DNA from: Bog-756 sp963704615
GTDB taxonomy: Bacteria > Actinomycetota > Acidimicrobiia > Acidimicrobiales > RAAP-2
Length of the DNA: 64,000 nt
Assembly: GCA_963704615.1 (NCBI GenBank)
Contig: OY969923.1
Coordinates: 3,968,001 to 4,032,000, forward strand
Direction of reading: 5' to 3'
Positions within the stretch are counted from its first letter, which is position 1. Each line of letters starts with the position of its first letter. A program made the translations under genes and the position numbers. This document shows positions 16,915-25,735 of this stretch, piece by piece. The notes under the pieces are model-generated. The model did not search any database. It saw only the letters and a program-made list of their open reading frames with translations, and had not been told where the DNA came from.

Positions 16915-17790
16915 TCACCCGCCATCGGACTCCCCTGCTCCCTCGGCCAGCCAGCGAAGAACGGACAGAGCCTCCTCCGGTCCGGCGATGACCACGTCGG
17001 CCGCCTCGACCACCGACGGAGCGCTCTCGTTGTCGACCACGGCCACGGCCACGGTCGCCATACCCTCCTGTCCGGCCAGGTTGGCCAGGAGGGCGAAAGC
17101 GGGGAGATCGCCGATGTCGTCACCCAGAAAACAGGCGGCCGAGCACCCTTCGATCAACCGTCGGGTGGCCGTCCCCTTGTCGACATCGAGGGGAGCCCGC
17201 AGCTCCACCGACATCCGGCCCGGGTGGGCTCGGAGCCCACTGTCAGCCACCAGGGAGGCGACCTCGTCGGCCGCCCACGCCGCCGCCTCGGGCGCCCGGC
17301 GCCAGTGGAGGGTCACGGCCAGCCCTTTGTTCTCCACCTCCACCCCGGTGGGGGCGGCGGATTCCAGTTGGCTGGCCACCTGGTCGACGACCGAACGCCA
17401 CCGACCGGCGCCCGGTGCCTCAATGATGGTGCCGTCCGCCTCCGACCACTCGAGGCCGTAGAGGCCGACGAGCTGCACGATCCCGAGCGAGCCGATCGAG
17501 CTCGCCCAGGTTTCCGGCGCCTTCTGCCCGACCGGGAACAGGCGCTCGGACAGGAACGAGACCGAGCGGCCCGAGACCACCGCCACCACGGCGTAACGGC
17601 GGGCGAGAAGGGCCAGCAGATCGGCGGTGCCCTCGAGGGCCCGGGCTCCGGCCGGGTCGTCGACGATCGGGGCCAGGGTGCCGTCGAAGTCGGTCACGAT
17701 CGCCGACGTGGCCGGTTGTGCGATCAGAGGAGCCAGAACACGTCGCACGGCGGACGCCACCGGCACGGCGCCATCGCCCGGAGAAGACAT
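16915..17790 (-). CDS. otsB: Trehalose-6-phosphate phosphatase
   Basis: 291-residue HAD-superfamily phosphatase, producing trehalose from trehalose-6-phosphate in the family. HAD motif I is DFDGTLAP, motif II lies in VVSGR, the cap domain includes GLYGLEW and the motif III lysine region DKGTATRRL, and motif IV is FLGDDIGD. It is convergent with otsA, so the two steps are encoded head-on, not in one operon. The stop codons are 10 bp apart and no terminator hairpin is evident between them. It is followed on the same strand by no further pathway gene; the LytR_C-type gene lies upstream with a 19-bp gap. Confidence 0.9.
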   Translation of the reverse strand: MSSPGDGAVPVASAVRRVLAPLIAQPATSAIVTDFDGTLAPIVDDPAGARALEGTADLLALLARRYAVVAVVSGRSVSFLSERLFPVGQKAPETWASSIGSLGIVQLVGLYGLEWSEADGTIIEAPGAGRWRSVVDQVASQLESAAPTGVEVENKGLAVTLHWRRAPEAAAWAADEVASLVADSGLRAHPGRMSVELRAPLDVDKGTATRRLIEGCSAACFLGDDIGDLPAFALLANLAGQEGMATVAVAVVDNESAPSVVEAADVVIAGPEEALSVLRWLAEGAGESDGG

Positions 17791-17809
17791 CCGTTCGCCG
17801 ATCAGCCGA

Positions 17810-18415
17810 TCAGTGGGCGGTGGTCGCGGTGGTCGCGACCGTCGTGGTGGTGCTGGTGGTGGGAGTGACGTTGAGGTCCGGTCCGGCCACCACTACGACG
17901 TCGGCCGTGCCGATCGAACTGATCGGGACGGCTGTGGTGTACGGAGCCACCGCGGTCGGCGGCAGGTGCAATGACGAGGCAATGACGGCCGCCGACTCGA
18001 GGAACCCGGCCACGTAGTACACGTGCGAGGTGGGCACGTCGGCTGTGGCGTTGACCGGCGGCAGTAAGTCCCACCCGCCCGCCTCGAGCTGGGTGGAGAT
18101 GGTGGCCGCGGCGCCGGTGACCCCGGAGGCGTTGGCCACCACCACCGGAACCTTATTGGGGGGGATCGTGGTGGTCGTGGTGGTCGAGTGGGTGGACTTC
18201 TTGGTGGTGGGCCTGGTGGTGGAGGTGGAGGAGGTGACCGCCGACGCCGTCCCGGAACCGGACTTGTTCGATGTGGGATGGAGCTCGCTCAGAACCACGA
18301 CTGTGGCCGCAACGAAAAGGACGAGGACGATACAGGCTCGCAAAATAGGGAAACCGCCGGCCCGCCATCCTGAATCTCCTGAAGGTTGTCCGTCGCTGTC
18401 CGAGGTGTCGGCCAC
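17810..18415 (-). CDS. Membrane-anchored LytR_C domain protein
   Basis: 201 residues from a GTG start; TTG 18463 would add 16 residues. A single transmembrane helix (ILRACIVLVLFVAATVVVL) is followed by a Ser/Thr-rich linker with T-runs, then a LytR/CpsA/Psr C-terminal-type domain (VPVVVANASGVTGAAATISTQL, GWD, ADVPTSHVYY) and a second Thr-rich tail. LytR_C domains occur as extracytoplasmic modules in actinobacterial cell-envelope proteins, but their biochemical role is unclear. The LCP catalytic domain is absent. It precedes otsB on the same strand by 19 bp, so the two may be co-transcribed. The Thr-rich segments suggest an exported, possibly glycosylated protein. Confidence 0.75.
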   Translation of the reverse strand: MADTSDSDGQPSGDSGWRAGGFPILRACIVLVLFVAATVVVLSELHPTSNKSGSGTASAVTSSTSTTRPTTKKSTHSTTTTTTIPPNKVPVVVANASGVTGAAATISTQLEAGGWDLLPPVNATADVPTSHVYYVAGFLESAAVIASSLHLPPTAVAPYTTAVPISSIGTADVVVVAGPDLNVTPTTSTTTTVATTATTAH

Positions 18416-18561
18416 TGGCTGCCAGCCTGCCAACCGCAGGTGGGAGAAGCAAGCGTTTCCCAAAAGTCACATGCGAGGGGGTGCGGCGGGCCCGAAGAGC
18501 CCGGGGGGATGGAGCAGGCCCCGTAGGATGGACGCGGCACCGGGCAAAGTCCCGGCACCAG

Positions 18562-18637
18562 GCCGGTGTGGCGCAGTTGGTAGCGCAGACGACTTGTAAT
18601 CGTCAGGTCGTGGGTTCGATTCCCACCGCCGGCTCCA
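18562..18637 (+). tRNA. tRNA-Thr (anticodon UGU)
   Basis: A 76-nt cloverleaf. The 7-bp acceptor stem pairs GCCGGTG with CGCCGGC, the D-loop contains AGTTGGTA, the anticodon stem GACGA/TCGTC carries loop CTTGTAA (anticodon TGT), and the T arm is GTGGG-TTCGATT-CCCAC. The CCA end is encoded. It forms the left edge of the island-like region. Confidence 0.97.
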
Positions 18638-18640
18638 GTG

Positions 18641-18966
18641 TGATGTCGCGCGACATAAGCAACTCTGTCGCGCCACATAGTAGACGCCCAGCTCACGGCA
18701 TGCGCTGGTAGTCCTGATTGGGATCGAGGACCAGCTGTCGCCGTGGTGACCCGCCCGCGCCGAGCATGCGGACCTCGCGCCCGGCCACCAAAAGCACCAC
18801 CCGCCAGCCGGCGTAGGGGCGTCCCACCCCGATGTGATGGATGCGCCCACGGTAACGGAGGGTCACCGTGCCGTTCGTGTTGACCTTGTCATTGCGGACC
18901 CTGTAGCCGGTGTTGTCGATCCGCGGGCCCAGGGGATGGCTCTTGTCCCGAGCGGCGAACGCCTAG
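18641..18966 (-). mobile_element. IS481-family insertion sequence remnant beside tRNA-Thr
   Basis: Starting six bases after the tRNA CCA there is a perfect 14-bp palindrome ATGTCGCGCGACAT (18643-18656) and a near copy TGTCGCGCCACATA (18666-18679). Repeated TGTCGCGCGACA-like motifs are familiar at the ends of IS481-type elements. The adjoining minus-strand sequence to 18963 encodes the last 90 residues of the transposase. The rest of the element is not recognisable. Confidence 0.7.
18693..18963 (-). pseudogene. C-terminal fragment of IS481-family transposase
   Basis: Minus-strand translation upstream of the TGA at 18693 gives about 90 residues including HPLGPRI, VNTNGTVTLRYRGRIHHIG and GRPYAGWRVVLLVAGREV, ending LDPNQDYQRMP. 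This is the conserved tail (TLRY-RGxIHHIG-VGRxxAG-RV) of actinobacterial IS481 integrase-core transposases, recognised from the family pattern. An in-frame TAG at 18964-18966 cuts it; the DDE catalytic core is missing. No start codon or ribosome site serves it, so it is dead. Confidence 0.75.
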
Positions 18967-19238
18967 TTACTCCAGATGTTCGAGGTGACGGTGATGCACG
19001 GGCAAATCGGCTGGTAGGAGGACTGCGACCGCGGAGTTCTCCATTGCGTCCCAATAAGGCGATTGCGCGGTGAAAGCATCCCCTACCGCATCACTTTCGG
19101 GCGTGTGGATAATGCGCCGATTAGGACCCAGTTCTGCTGTGCGTAGTGGCGGAGGACTAAGGCGGCCACGGCAAGCTCCCAAGAGTTCTGTTCCCGCCAC
19201 CCCCTCCACGGCGCTCCCGTGATTGGGTACCTTTGTCC
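18967..19238. other. Intergenic, no gene supported
   Basis: About 270 bp between the IS remnant and the secreted esterase. A minus-strand frame is open to 19308 but shows no recognisable motif and begins inside the esterase gene. The esterase promoter should lie here; I see no strong -35/-10 pair. Confidence 0.4.
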
Positions 19239-20306
19239 ATGGCAAGAGCCCGAGCTGTTGGTGCGACGCACGGAGTTCGCGTTTCCCACCTCGCCGTTTC
19301 CCTTGCACTGTTGGCGGCGACGATTCTGGTGACGATCGCGCCAGTCAGATCTGCATCCGCGTCGACGGCAGCCAAGTCGGTGAGCCGACCGTCGCCAGGC
19401 TGCACCGAGGGTGCTCTCCCCGCGGGAGCGCAGGCCCTTAGCCTTGCGGCCGACGGTGACACCGGTTCCTACTTGGAGCATCTCCCCGGTGACGCTGGAT
19501 CCAAGAAGAACCCATTGCCGGTCGTCTTCGATTTTCATGGCTACGCCCAGTCTGGCCAAGCTGAAGCATCTCTTTCTCGTCTCAGCAGCTACGGATCGTC
19601 GCATGGCTTTGTAACCATCACCCCCTGGGTCGATAGCCAACCCATTCCGCAGTGGCTCTCGAATGCGGGAAGTAAGGACGCGGATTGGTTTGGGTCCCTT
19701 CTCACCCACATCGAGCTCACGTCTTGCATCGACGAGAACCGAGTATTCGTGACCGGTTACTCGAACGGCGGGTTCATGGCGTTGGCCGTCGCCTGCCAGT
19801 TCTCGCAACGGATCGCGGCTGTTGCTCCGGTGGCTGGTCTCTCTGTAGGTCCACATTGCAGGCCATCACGCCCGGTTTCGCTGGTTGCGTTTCAGGGCAC
19901 GGCCGATCCGCTGCTTCACTACAACGGGACACCTTCACAGCCGGCGGAAAAACTACCTGCCCCCAATGGCTCAGGAGAAACCGAGGGGCAGTATGCCAAG
20001 CAGTTTGGCGCGAATGATCCTTTCAAGAAGGCACCCACCATTCCTCAGCAAGCAGAGATGTGGGCAAAACGGATCGGCTGCTCCCCAACTATGACGACCT
20101 CTCGCATCGCAAGCAAAGTCGCACTCCTTTCTTGGTCGTGCCCTCATGGTGCCAAAGTCAACCTCTATCGCATACAGGGAGGTGGTCACGCCTGGCCGGG
20201 GAGCATCGGGTCAGCTGCCATCCGCAGCGCCATCGGATACACAACATTCCAGATTTCAGCGAACGCCAGGATGTGGAGCTTCTTTAGAGCCCATCCGCTC
20301 CACTAG
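19239..20306 (+). CDS. Secreted alpha/beta-hydrolase, PHB depolymerase / feruloyl esterase-like
   Basis: 355 residues with a Sec signal peptide (about residues 1-40, cut near SASAST). The catalytic serine is in GYSNGG, the nucleophile elbow of LpqC/PHB-depolymerase-type esterases; the acid is probably Asp in FQGTADPLL and the histidine lies in GGGHAWPG. The opening strand VVFDFHGYAQSG carries the oxyanion-hole residues. These enzymes cleave polyester or feruloyl ester bonds outside the cell. Several cysteines (GCTEG, SCIDEN, ACQF, HCRPS, GCSPT, SWSCP) suggest disulfides. First gene of the island proper; ATG 19239 is preferred over the upstream TTG. Confidence 0.85.
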   Translation: MARARAVGATHGVRVSHLAVSLALLAATILVTIAPVRSASASTAAKSVSRPSPGCTEGALPAGAQALSLAADGDTGSYLEHLPGDAGSKKNPLPVVFDFHGYAQSGQAEASLSRLSSYGSSHGFVTITPWVDSQPIPQWLSNAGSKDADWFGSLLTHIELTSCIDENRVFVTGYSNGGFMALAVACQFSQRIAAVAPVAGLSVGPHCRPSRPVSLVAFQGTADPLLHYNGTPSQPAEKLPAPNGSGETEGQYAKQFGANDPFKKAPTIPQQAEMWAKRIGCSPTMTTSRIASKVALLSWSCPHGAKVNLYRIQGGGHAWPGSIGSAAIRSAIGYTTFQISANARMWSFFRAHPLH

Positions 20307-20337
20307 GCGCAGGCTCATCCGACGCGATCGCCGAACC

Positions 20338-20862
20338 ATGGGCTCCGCCGGAGATTGGGACCATCCCAAACCTCGGGCCGACAGAGGTGACCCTGACCAA
20401 CGGGTCGAAGACGATGGCTTAGAGCGCCTGAGGTTGGCTGTTGACTCAGATGCCGAGGCCATCGCCACCCTCTGGCTCAGGTCACGGCGGACTGCGATCC
20501 CCTCTATCCCAGCACCCGTTCATTCGGACGAAGAGGTGCATTGGTGGGTTGCTGAGCGGCTCATACCGAACGGGGGGACTTGGGTGCTGGAGGGAGCGCC
20601 TGGATTCGTCGGAATGATGACCGTACGGGAAAGTTGGATCGAACAGCTCTACGTCGATCCCGCCCACTCTGGTCGGGGAGCGGGAGCGCGACTCCTCGGG
20701 AAGGCAAAGAAGCTCTTCCCTGGAGGTCTGGATCTGTGGACCTTTGAGAGCAACATTCGAGCTCAACACTTCTACGAGGTCCATGGCTTTGTTCTCGTGG
20801 ACCAGACCAGCGGCAACAACGAGGAGGGGGCTCCTGACCTTCGCTACCACTGGGATGGCTGA
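20338..20862 (+). CDS. GNAT family N-acetyltransferase
   Basis: 174 residues. The acetyl-CoA pyrophosphate loop is EQLYVDPAHSGRGAGARLL (R-G-x-G-A), preceded by GMMTVRESWI strand 4, and the C-terminal NIRAQHFYEVHGF motif holds the usual Asn and Tyr. Function: transfers an acetyl group from acetyl-CoA to an amine; substrate not predictable. ATG 20338 starts 31 bp after the esterase stop and no clear ribosome site is seen, so it may be coupled to the esterase transcript. The preceding open frame is an esterase shadow. Confidence 0.85.
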   Translation: MGSAGDWDHPKPRADRGDPDQRVEDDGLERLRLAVDSDAEAIATLWLRSRRTAIPSIPAPVHSDEEVHWWVAERLIPNGGTWVLEGAPGFVGMMTVRESWIEQLYVDPAHSGRGAGARLLGKAKKLFPGGLDLWTFESNIRAQHFYEVHGFVLVDQTSGNNEEGAPDLRYHWDG

Positions 20863-20898
20863 CTCCGGAGCGTGTCCCCGAACCGGATGGGTGGGCCG

Positions 20899-21672
20899 TT
20901 ACAGCAGCGCCTCTAGTCTCGCCGCCATCTCTCTGTACCGAGTAACCGGGATCAGGTGGATGCCGTCGAAAGCTTCGGATTCGTAGATTTCTTTGATGAA
21001 TTCACAAGCGATGTCCACACCCGACCCCTGGTCCCGGTCGAGTTGGTCGAGGATCGACTCGGGAACCGCCAGCTGGGGCACGTCTCCCGACAGCTTGCGA
21101 GCCATTGTTGAACTGGGGAGCACCATGACGCCTGCATAGATCCGACCCCCAAAGGTGACCGATGAGCGCCAACGAAGTAACTCGTCAATCGAGTATGCAA
21201 CCTGGGCCAGAAGGAAGTCGGCGCCCTGCTTCCAGTCTGGAAGGGGTCGAAGACCGCTTGCCACCCCGACTCGGAACGACCCATCCAGTTCTGTTCGCTC
21301 GGCAAACTGCCGTGCATCCTTGATCATCTTCTTGACGGTCAAGTCGTCGGAGCGGGCGCCAGTCTCAGGCCGATCCCCGTAGACGAATAAGAACTCCTTC
21401 ACTCCGTATGCCGCCGCTGTGAGCAGATCCCTCCGGAACCCCAGGACGTTTCGGTCACGAGCATTGATGCATGCTATGGACCGACCTCCCATCAAGCGAA
21501 CTTCGTGGGCAACGGCGATGCTCGATACCGTCGCCCGCCCGATGTGATTGTCAGGAATCAAGTAGGCACTTGCGACCTCGCTGAGGACACCAATCTGGTG
21601 ACGAACGTGCATCACGTCTGGCCGGGTGGCCGGTTCGATTTCGCAGATGATCTCGAACTGCCGGGTCGCCAT
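20899..21672 (-). CDS. Methylenetetrahydrofolate reductase-like protein
   Basis: 257 residues, about the size of a single-domain bacterial MTHFR catalytic barrel. The N-terminus ICEIEPATRPDV carries the catalytic-type Glu, SIACINARDRN and FLFVYGDRPETG match the flavin/folate loops of the family, and FLLAQVAYSIDELLRW is the usual barrel strand with Gln. By family it would reduce methylene-THF to methyl-THF with FAD. Its position inside a mobile-looking region, away from methionine or folate genes, is odd; a specialised C1 role such as demethylation is possible. Convergent with the GNAT gene, 36-bp gap. Confidence 0.75.
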   Translation of the reverse strand: MATRQFEIICEIEPATRPDVMHVRHQIGVLSEVASAYLIPDNHIGRATVSSIAVAHEVRLMGGRSIACINARDRNVLGFRRDLLTAAAYGVKEFLFVYGDRPETGARSDDLTVKKMIKDARQFAERTELDGSFRVGVASGLRPLPDWKQGADFLLAQVAYSIDELLRWRSSVTFGGRIYAGVMVLPSSTMARKLSGDVPQLAVPESILDQLDRDQGSGVDIACEFIKEIYESEAFDGIHLIPVTRYREMAARLEALL

Positions 21673-21890
21673 GCCTAAATGTTACGTCGGAGCGTCATGC
21701 CGTGCCCATAACGAAAAGAGCGTCACCGCCTGCAAACTGAGCGGCAGCGACCTAAATCAGACATCATGGGGAGGTGCAACGCGAAGGCCTTTCTCAAGCC
21801 ACCAGTTTTCGTCCGGCGCGATCGGTGTTCACGGTCAGCTAGTGCCCGTGAGCGGCATACGTGGGCGTGTGGACAACCTCCTACGGTGAG
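21673..21890. other. Intergenic, no gene seen
   Basis: 218 bp upstream of the MTHFR-like gene and downstream of the frameshifted GNAT gene. No coding potential, repeat or clear promoter was recognised. Confidence 0.4.
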
Positions 21891-22441
21891 TCACCGCGGG
21901 AGATCGAGGGTCCACACGTAGCCGCGACCAGTGTGTCCCGCAGCAGCAATCTTCCGATGTTCTTGCTTATCGAGCGTGAACCCCAACTTTCGAGCTACTG
22001 AGGCACTGGTCCGGTTGGCCTGATCCATGCGAATCACGATCTGTCTTGCCGAGTCCAAGCAGGTCGATGCAGCGCTGACAACGGTTCGGGCGGCCAGAGT
22101 CGCCACACCTCGGCGAGTCTGGCTGGTCCGCACCCAATAGCCGATCTCGAATTTGCCCGGATCCTCAGTTGGGTGCAGTCCGACCCCTCCCATGACGTCA
22201 TCCGATTCGACATCAAAGATTGTGTAGTCTCCCAACTTCGGTCTGCGCGGAAGTCCAGTTCACCTTGGCGGAGGACTTCCCGTAATCCGCCGACAGTTGG
22301 CACCTCCTGTGCCCAGTCCATCCATTGCTCTAGTTCGGCAAAACTCTCCTCAATGGCAATGAGCACTGCTTCAGCAAAGCTCGGACTCCAGCATCGAAGC
22401 CGCACCGATTCGGTTGTAAGTACCTCGGGAAGCGCGGCCAT
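21891..22441 (-). pseudogene. RimJ/RimL-type GNAT acetyltransferase, frameshifted
   Basis: The first frame (22441 down to about 22230) reads LPEVLTTESVRLRCWSP and WMDWAQEVPTVGGLREVL, the classical RimJ/RimL N-terminus. The second frame (about 22235 to 21891) continues with DYTIFDVESDD, GGVGLHPTEDPG, IGYWVRTSQTRRGVAT and the ending KLGFTLDKQEH. Joined, they make one complete protein of about 180 residues, so a small indel near 22225-22235 (TGGGAGACTAC) broke it. The full-length match of both halves implies a recent break or a sequencing error. Function if intact: N-acetylation of a protein terminus or small molecule. Confidence 0.85.
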
Positions 22442-22509
22442 CTGGACATGATCTCATCCAGATCCGGAAGTGTCGCTCATCACCGGCTCTGCGGCTATTC
22501 GCCACCCAG

Positions 22510-23370
22510 TCAGTGTGGCTTGCGAATGCGAAGTCGGTTGTCTAAAAGCGCCACACTGAAACGACCTTCGGGAGACACATCGAGCAAGAGGGAACGAAGG
22601 TCCCGTATGAAATCGTCGAGGCGGTCTCTGAAAAGGTGAGGTGCGGTTGATGAGCTGGAGAGAACCCAGGCCACCACGTCCTCGACGGAGCGCTCCAGAA
22701 CCCGGTGGTCTGGGACGACCACGAGTTCCTCGGGTGCGAACCCGGCGGCCTGGAATACTGCGTCCTCTCCATCAGGCGATGTGTTCCGGAACCCCTGGCC
22801 GGCCCGGCGGTCGGGACCGAGCCAGCGGCGACGCAGCTCATCAATTGCCGCCTCGGGTATCCGTGGGTATGGCCCCCCGGGAGGCACCTGGTTCGGCGGG
22901 TCGGTGTGCCAAAGGTCGACTTGGACGACGGCGCCATTGGCGTCAAGCATCTCCCGGACGGCGGAAGCCACCCGAGATCGGTCCATCCAGTGGAACGACT
23001 GACCGAAGCTGATGACTCGGAACGTGCCGAGGGTTCCGGGGAGGTCCTCGGCTCGCATCTGGACCCAGCTGGCATTCGTGATTTGTACCTCCACAGCAGC
23101 GCGGTTGGCCTCAGCCAGCATTCCGGGATCACGGTCGAGTCCAATGACGTTCTCGAAGAGATGGGCGAAGAGCAGAGCGACGGTGCCTGGCCCGCAACCG
23201 ACGTCGAGGAGTCGGTCGCGGCCATCAAGACTGATGTGCTCGGCGAGAGCGTAGGCCAGAGCAGGCGCATAGGGTTTGCGACCCCGTCGGTAATAGGCGG
23301 CCGTACCCTCGAAAACGCTCTCGTCCCAGACCCAGTCCTCCCACCGATGAGGCGTGTGTCCCTCCGCCAT
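22510..23370 (-). CDS. Class I SAM-dependent methyltransferase
   Basis: 286 residues from ATG 23370; the frame extends 14 codons further without support. Motif I is LLDVGCGPGTVALL, the acidic motif is VIGLDRDPGM, and GQSFHWMD marks the same broad trans-aconitate-methyltransferase-like group as the genes at 6936 and 29297. The N-terminus WVWDESVFEGTAAYYRRGRKPY is the usual lead-in. Cytosolic; substrate unknown. It stands alone, 68 bp downstream in its own direction from no obvious partner and divergent from the lipoprotein gene. Confidence 0.85.
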   Translation of the reverse strand: MAEGHTPHRWEDWVWDESVFEGTAAYYRRGRKPYAPALAYALAEHISLDGRDRLLDVGCGPGTVALLFAHLFENVIGLDRDPGMLAEANRAAVEVQITNASWVQMRAEDLPGTLGTFRVISFGQSFHWMDRSRVASAVREMLDANGAVVQVDLWHTDPPNQVPPGGPYPRIPEAAIDELRRRWLGPDRRAGQGFRNTSPDGEDAVFQAAGFAPEELVVVPDHRVLERSVEDVVAWVLSSSSTAPHLFRDRLDDFIRDLRSLLLDVSPEGRFSVALLDNRLRIRKPH

Positions 23371-23609
23371 GTACTCAGTGTGGCAGAACTTCCACAGCGA
23401 CAGCCTGCCCAAGGAAGACCAGAAGCGGGCCGGTTACGGAGCGTCCCTCAACGTCTGGGATACTTAGGCACCCGTGGTGGCGCGGCGTACGGTCGTGGAC
23501 GAATACCGTCGGAGTGACTCTCTCCTGAGTAAGCGGTCCCACCTTCGAGATCGCCGCTCGCTCTCGCACCCGCCGCCCCGTGCCCCGTGGGTGCAAGGAT
23601 GTTGACCGA

Positions 23610-24200
23610 GTGCCGCACCCCCTTGACCTCGGCGGCCGCCCTTTCGGGCCGCGCCTTACCCGCCTGGCCGTGCCATCGGCCCTCGCCGCCTGCGCCGTGC
23701 TGGCGGCCGCGTGTTCGACCTCGCCGGTGCCGTCCGCCACCTCGCGTACCACGACGACAACGGCGGCGCCTGCAACCACTGTCCCTGCGACGTCCCCACC
23801 GACGACTGCGCCACCACCCTTTTACAAGGTGACCACGGCTTTCGTGGCGGGATTGGGGACGGTCCTGGTCAACGGGGAAGGCTTCACCTTGTACATGTTC
23901 GAGCCGGACAAGCAGTCCGGTAGTTCCACCTGCTACGGCGAGTGCGAGAACTTGTGGCCGCCTGTGCTGCTGGTGGACGGGGTCAAGGCCCCGGTGGCCG
24001 GGGCTGGCGTGAACGCGTCACTTCTCGGCACCACGGTGCGCACCGGGGGCATCGAGCAGATCACCTACAACGGATGGCCCCTCTACTTGTGGCACGGCGA
24101 CTCGCAGCCCGGCCAGGCGACCGGGCAAGGGCTCAACGACTCCGGGGGGCTGTGGTACGTGCTGGACCCCGACGGCATGCCAGTCATCGCTACTCCATAA
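23610..24200 (+). CDS. Secreted-repeat lipoprotein (COG4315-like)
   Basis: About 196 residues from GTG 23610; a GTG at 23580 would add 10. The N-terminus is a lipoprotein signal with lipobox LAAACS, so the protein should be anchored to the outer face of the membrane. A Thr/Pro-rich linker follows, then two copies of the secreted repeat of unknown function: VNGEGFTLYMFEPDKQSG with CYGECENLWPPVL, and ITYNGWPLYLWHGDSQPGQATGQGL. The paired cysteines in CYGEC and the W-P-P motif are typical. Function is not known for the family; some members are linked to redox or metal stress. Confidence 0.8.
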   Translation: MPHPLDLGGRPFGPRLTRLAVPSALAACAVLAAACSTSPVPSATSRTTTTTAAPATTVPATSPPTTAPPPFYKVTTAFVAGLGTVLVNGEGFTLYMFEPDKQSGSSTCYGECENLWPPVLLVDGVKAPVAGAGVNASLLGTTVRTGGIEQITYNGWPLYLWHGDSQPGQATGQGLNDSGGLWYVLDPDGMPVIATP

Positions 24201-24246
24201 GGGTGGTCCGCATCGCCGGTTAGGTGGGGCACTGCCCCAGATCAAT

Positions 24247-24804
24247 TCATCGATTGGCCCGAGTTCTTCTTTCGTAGAGCGCCGCGCGCCAGATCTCGGG
24301 TTCGCCAGTCGGACCGCTGAGTGCCACGTCAACCTCACCTTGAAAAAGGAACCCCAGGGTCTCGTAATAGGCCCGGAGGCGTGCATTCGAGGCTGGGGTA
24401 TCGAGCCGTAACCAGTCTCGACCTCGGTCGGCCGCTGTTATGTCCGCCCAGGTGAGCATCTCGACCCCGAAGCCCGGGCGAGCGACATCTGGATTGGTAC
24501 AAAGTCGATGTACGTACCCAGAATCAGGTGGGCGCTCACCCCAGAACATCGGATCGTCCCAGGACAGGGCGAACGTACCGAGCACAGCACCTCGCTCGAC
24601 TGCGACATACGTTTCGCCACGCAGCACTGAGTCTTCGAGAATTGCGACCGGGAAGGGATCCCACCATTGCTGGTACCCGAGGGCTCCCGCTCGATGAAAG
24701 GCAGCCGACAGCATCCGTTCCACTTCAGGAATATGGCCTTGTCCAGCAACAATTATGTCGATTTCGCTTGCGGTCGATCCGACAACTTCGTCATTCTGGC
24801 CCAC
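24247..24804 (-). CDS. GNAT family N-acetyltransferase
   Basis: 185 residues from GTG 24804, chosen because AAGGA lies 7 nt upstream; the frame runs on to 24996 without meaning. The fold is indicated by EVERMLSAAFHRAG, strand 4 YVAVERGAVLGTFALSWDD, motif A YVHRLCTNPDVARPGFGVEML (degenerate R-P-G-x-G) and the motif B sequence LRLDTPASNARLRAYYETLGF. Acetyl-CoA-dependent; substrate unknown. This is the third GNAT gene in the island. No close partners. Confidence 0.82.
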   Translation of the reverse strand: MGQNDEVVGSTASEIDIIVAGQGHIPEVERMLSAAFHRAGALGYQQWWDPFPVAILEDSVLRGETYVAVERGAVLGTFALSWDDPMFWGERPPDSGYVHRLCTNPDVARPGFGVEMLTWADITAADRGRDWLRLDTPASNARLRAYYETLGFLFQGEVDVALSGPTGEPEIWRAALYERRTRANR

Positions 24805-25155
24805 ACAGATATCCTTACACCAGAGCACCGGTGCAAAAGGGGCCCGAACGCCTGGAGCGGAGCGGTTATCGACCGTGGCCGATCGCTTGGTCTTCGTCAA
24901 CCGAGCGGCAGTATGTAAAACGTGACGGGCAAGGCGATCGAAGATGAGATGGTCGGCAATTACTGCTGGGGCTGCCGGGCGGATAATCAGCCCCAAAAGG
25001 GCAACGTCATAGTGATGTTGACTTCGTTAAGCCTCACTCAAGGTCAAGACGAGCGGGCCTTAGCGGCGATCCTCAACGGTCTTTGATCTGCTGGTGTCGC
25101 ACTGCGCCAGATCGCCGGGAGAGTGTCACCCTCGCCCAGGCACCACGCCGGAGGG
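24805..25155. other. Intergenic, nothing recognised
   Basis: About 350 bp between the GNAT start and the restored end of the TmrB-like gene. Open frames here show no family pattern. Lower GC than the flanks of the island; could be decayed coding sequence. Confidence 0.4.
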
Positions 25156-25673
25156 CTAACTCAGAGAGTGAAGAATGCAGGAGGCGACGTCGGCAACGCT
25201 CAGATCGTCGGTGTCCACGACCAGATCTGCACTCGCCAAAGCCAGCTTTTGGCGGATTCGTAAGTGTTGACGTGGTCGAGTCGCCACTTCTCAGCACTCC
25301 GTTCGACGTCATCGTCCCTTATCCTTGCCTCCAGGACCATCGCCGGGACATCGAGCAGAACGTGGACGACCTCTTGGTTGCGGTTTCCAAATCCGGCCTG
25401 TATCTCTTTCCAGTAGTCCCGGACCAGAACGGTCTGTACGACAAGCAGATCGTCGCCAGTGAAGTCCGAAATCTCGGAGGCGATTAGGGGAACTAGGGAG
25501 CGCCACGGTGGCAGGTCTTGGAAGTCGGCGAACTCAACTCCGGCAAGGTTCATCGCAACGAGCAGCCCTACGTGTTCGGGATCGAAAAGTCGCCATGCCG
25601 GTGCGCGTTTGCGAATCGCTTCAGCGATTGTGGTCTTGCCCACACCGAATGCTCCGTTGAGCCACAGGATCAC
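25156..25673 (-). pseudogene. TmrB-like ATP-binding protein / nucleoside kinase-like, frameshifted near the 3' end
   Basis: ATG 25673 opens with LNGAFGVGKTTIAEAI, a Walker A loop, then FDPEHVG, DFQDLPPWRSL, VVQTVLVRDYWKEI and KWRLDHVNTYESAKSW, the series found in TmrB-type (tunicamycin-resistance-like) P-loop proteins. As read, the frame ends at 25200 with atypical residues. Shifting frame at about 25236-25250 gives ASADLVVDTDDLSVADVASCIL and a stop at 25156, the expected C-terminus. So a one-base indel in or near a T-run truncates an otherwise complete gene of about 170 residues. Biological decay or sequencing error cannot be separated here. Confidence 0.78.
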
Positions 25674-25735
25674 CGGAGAATCCTAACTTTTCGGGTGAGA
25701 GGATCCTGCCCGACACCACCGGATCGGAGGCGACC

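Noticed and set aside
18967..19308. 113-codon minus-strand frame in the island left end
   Set aside because: Starts inside the esterase gene, lacks a ribosome site and any recognisable pattern.
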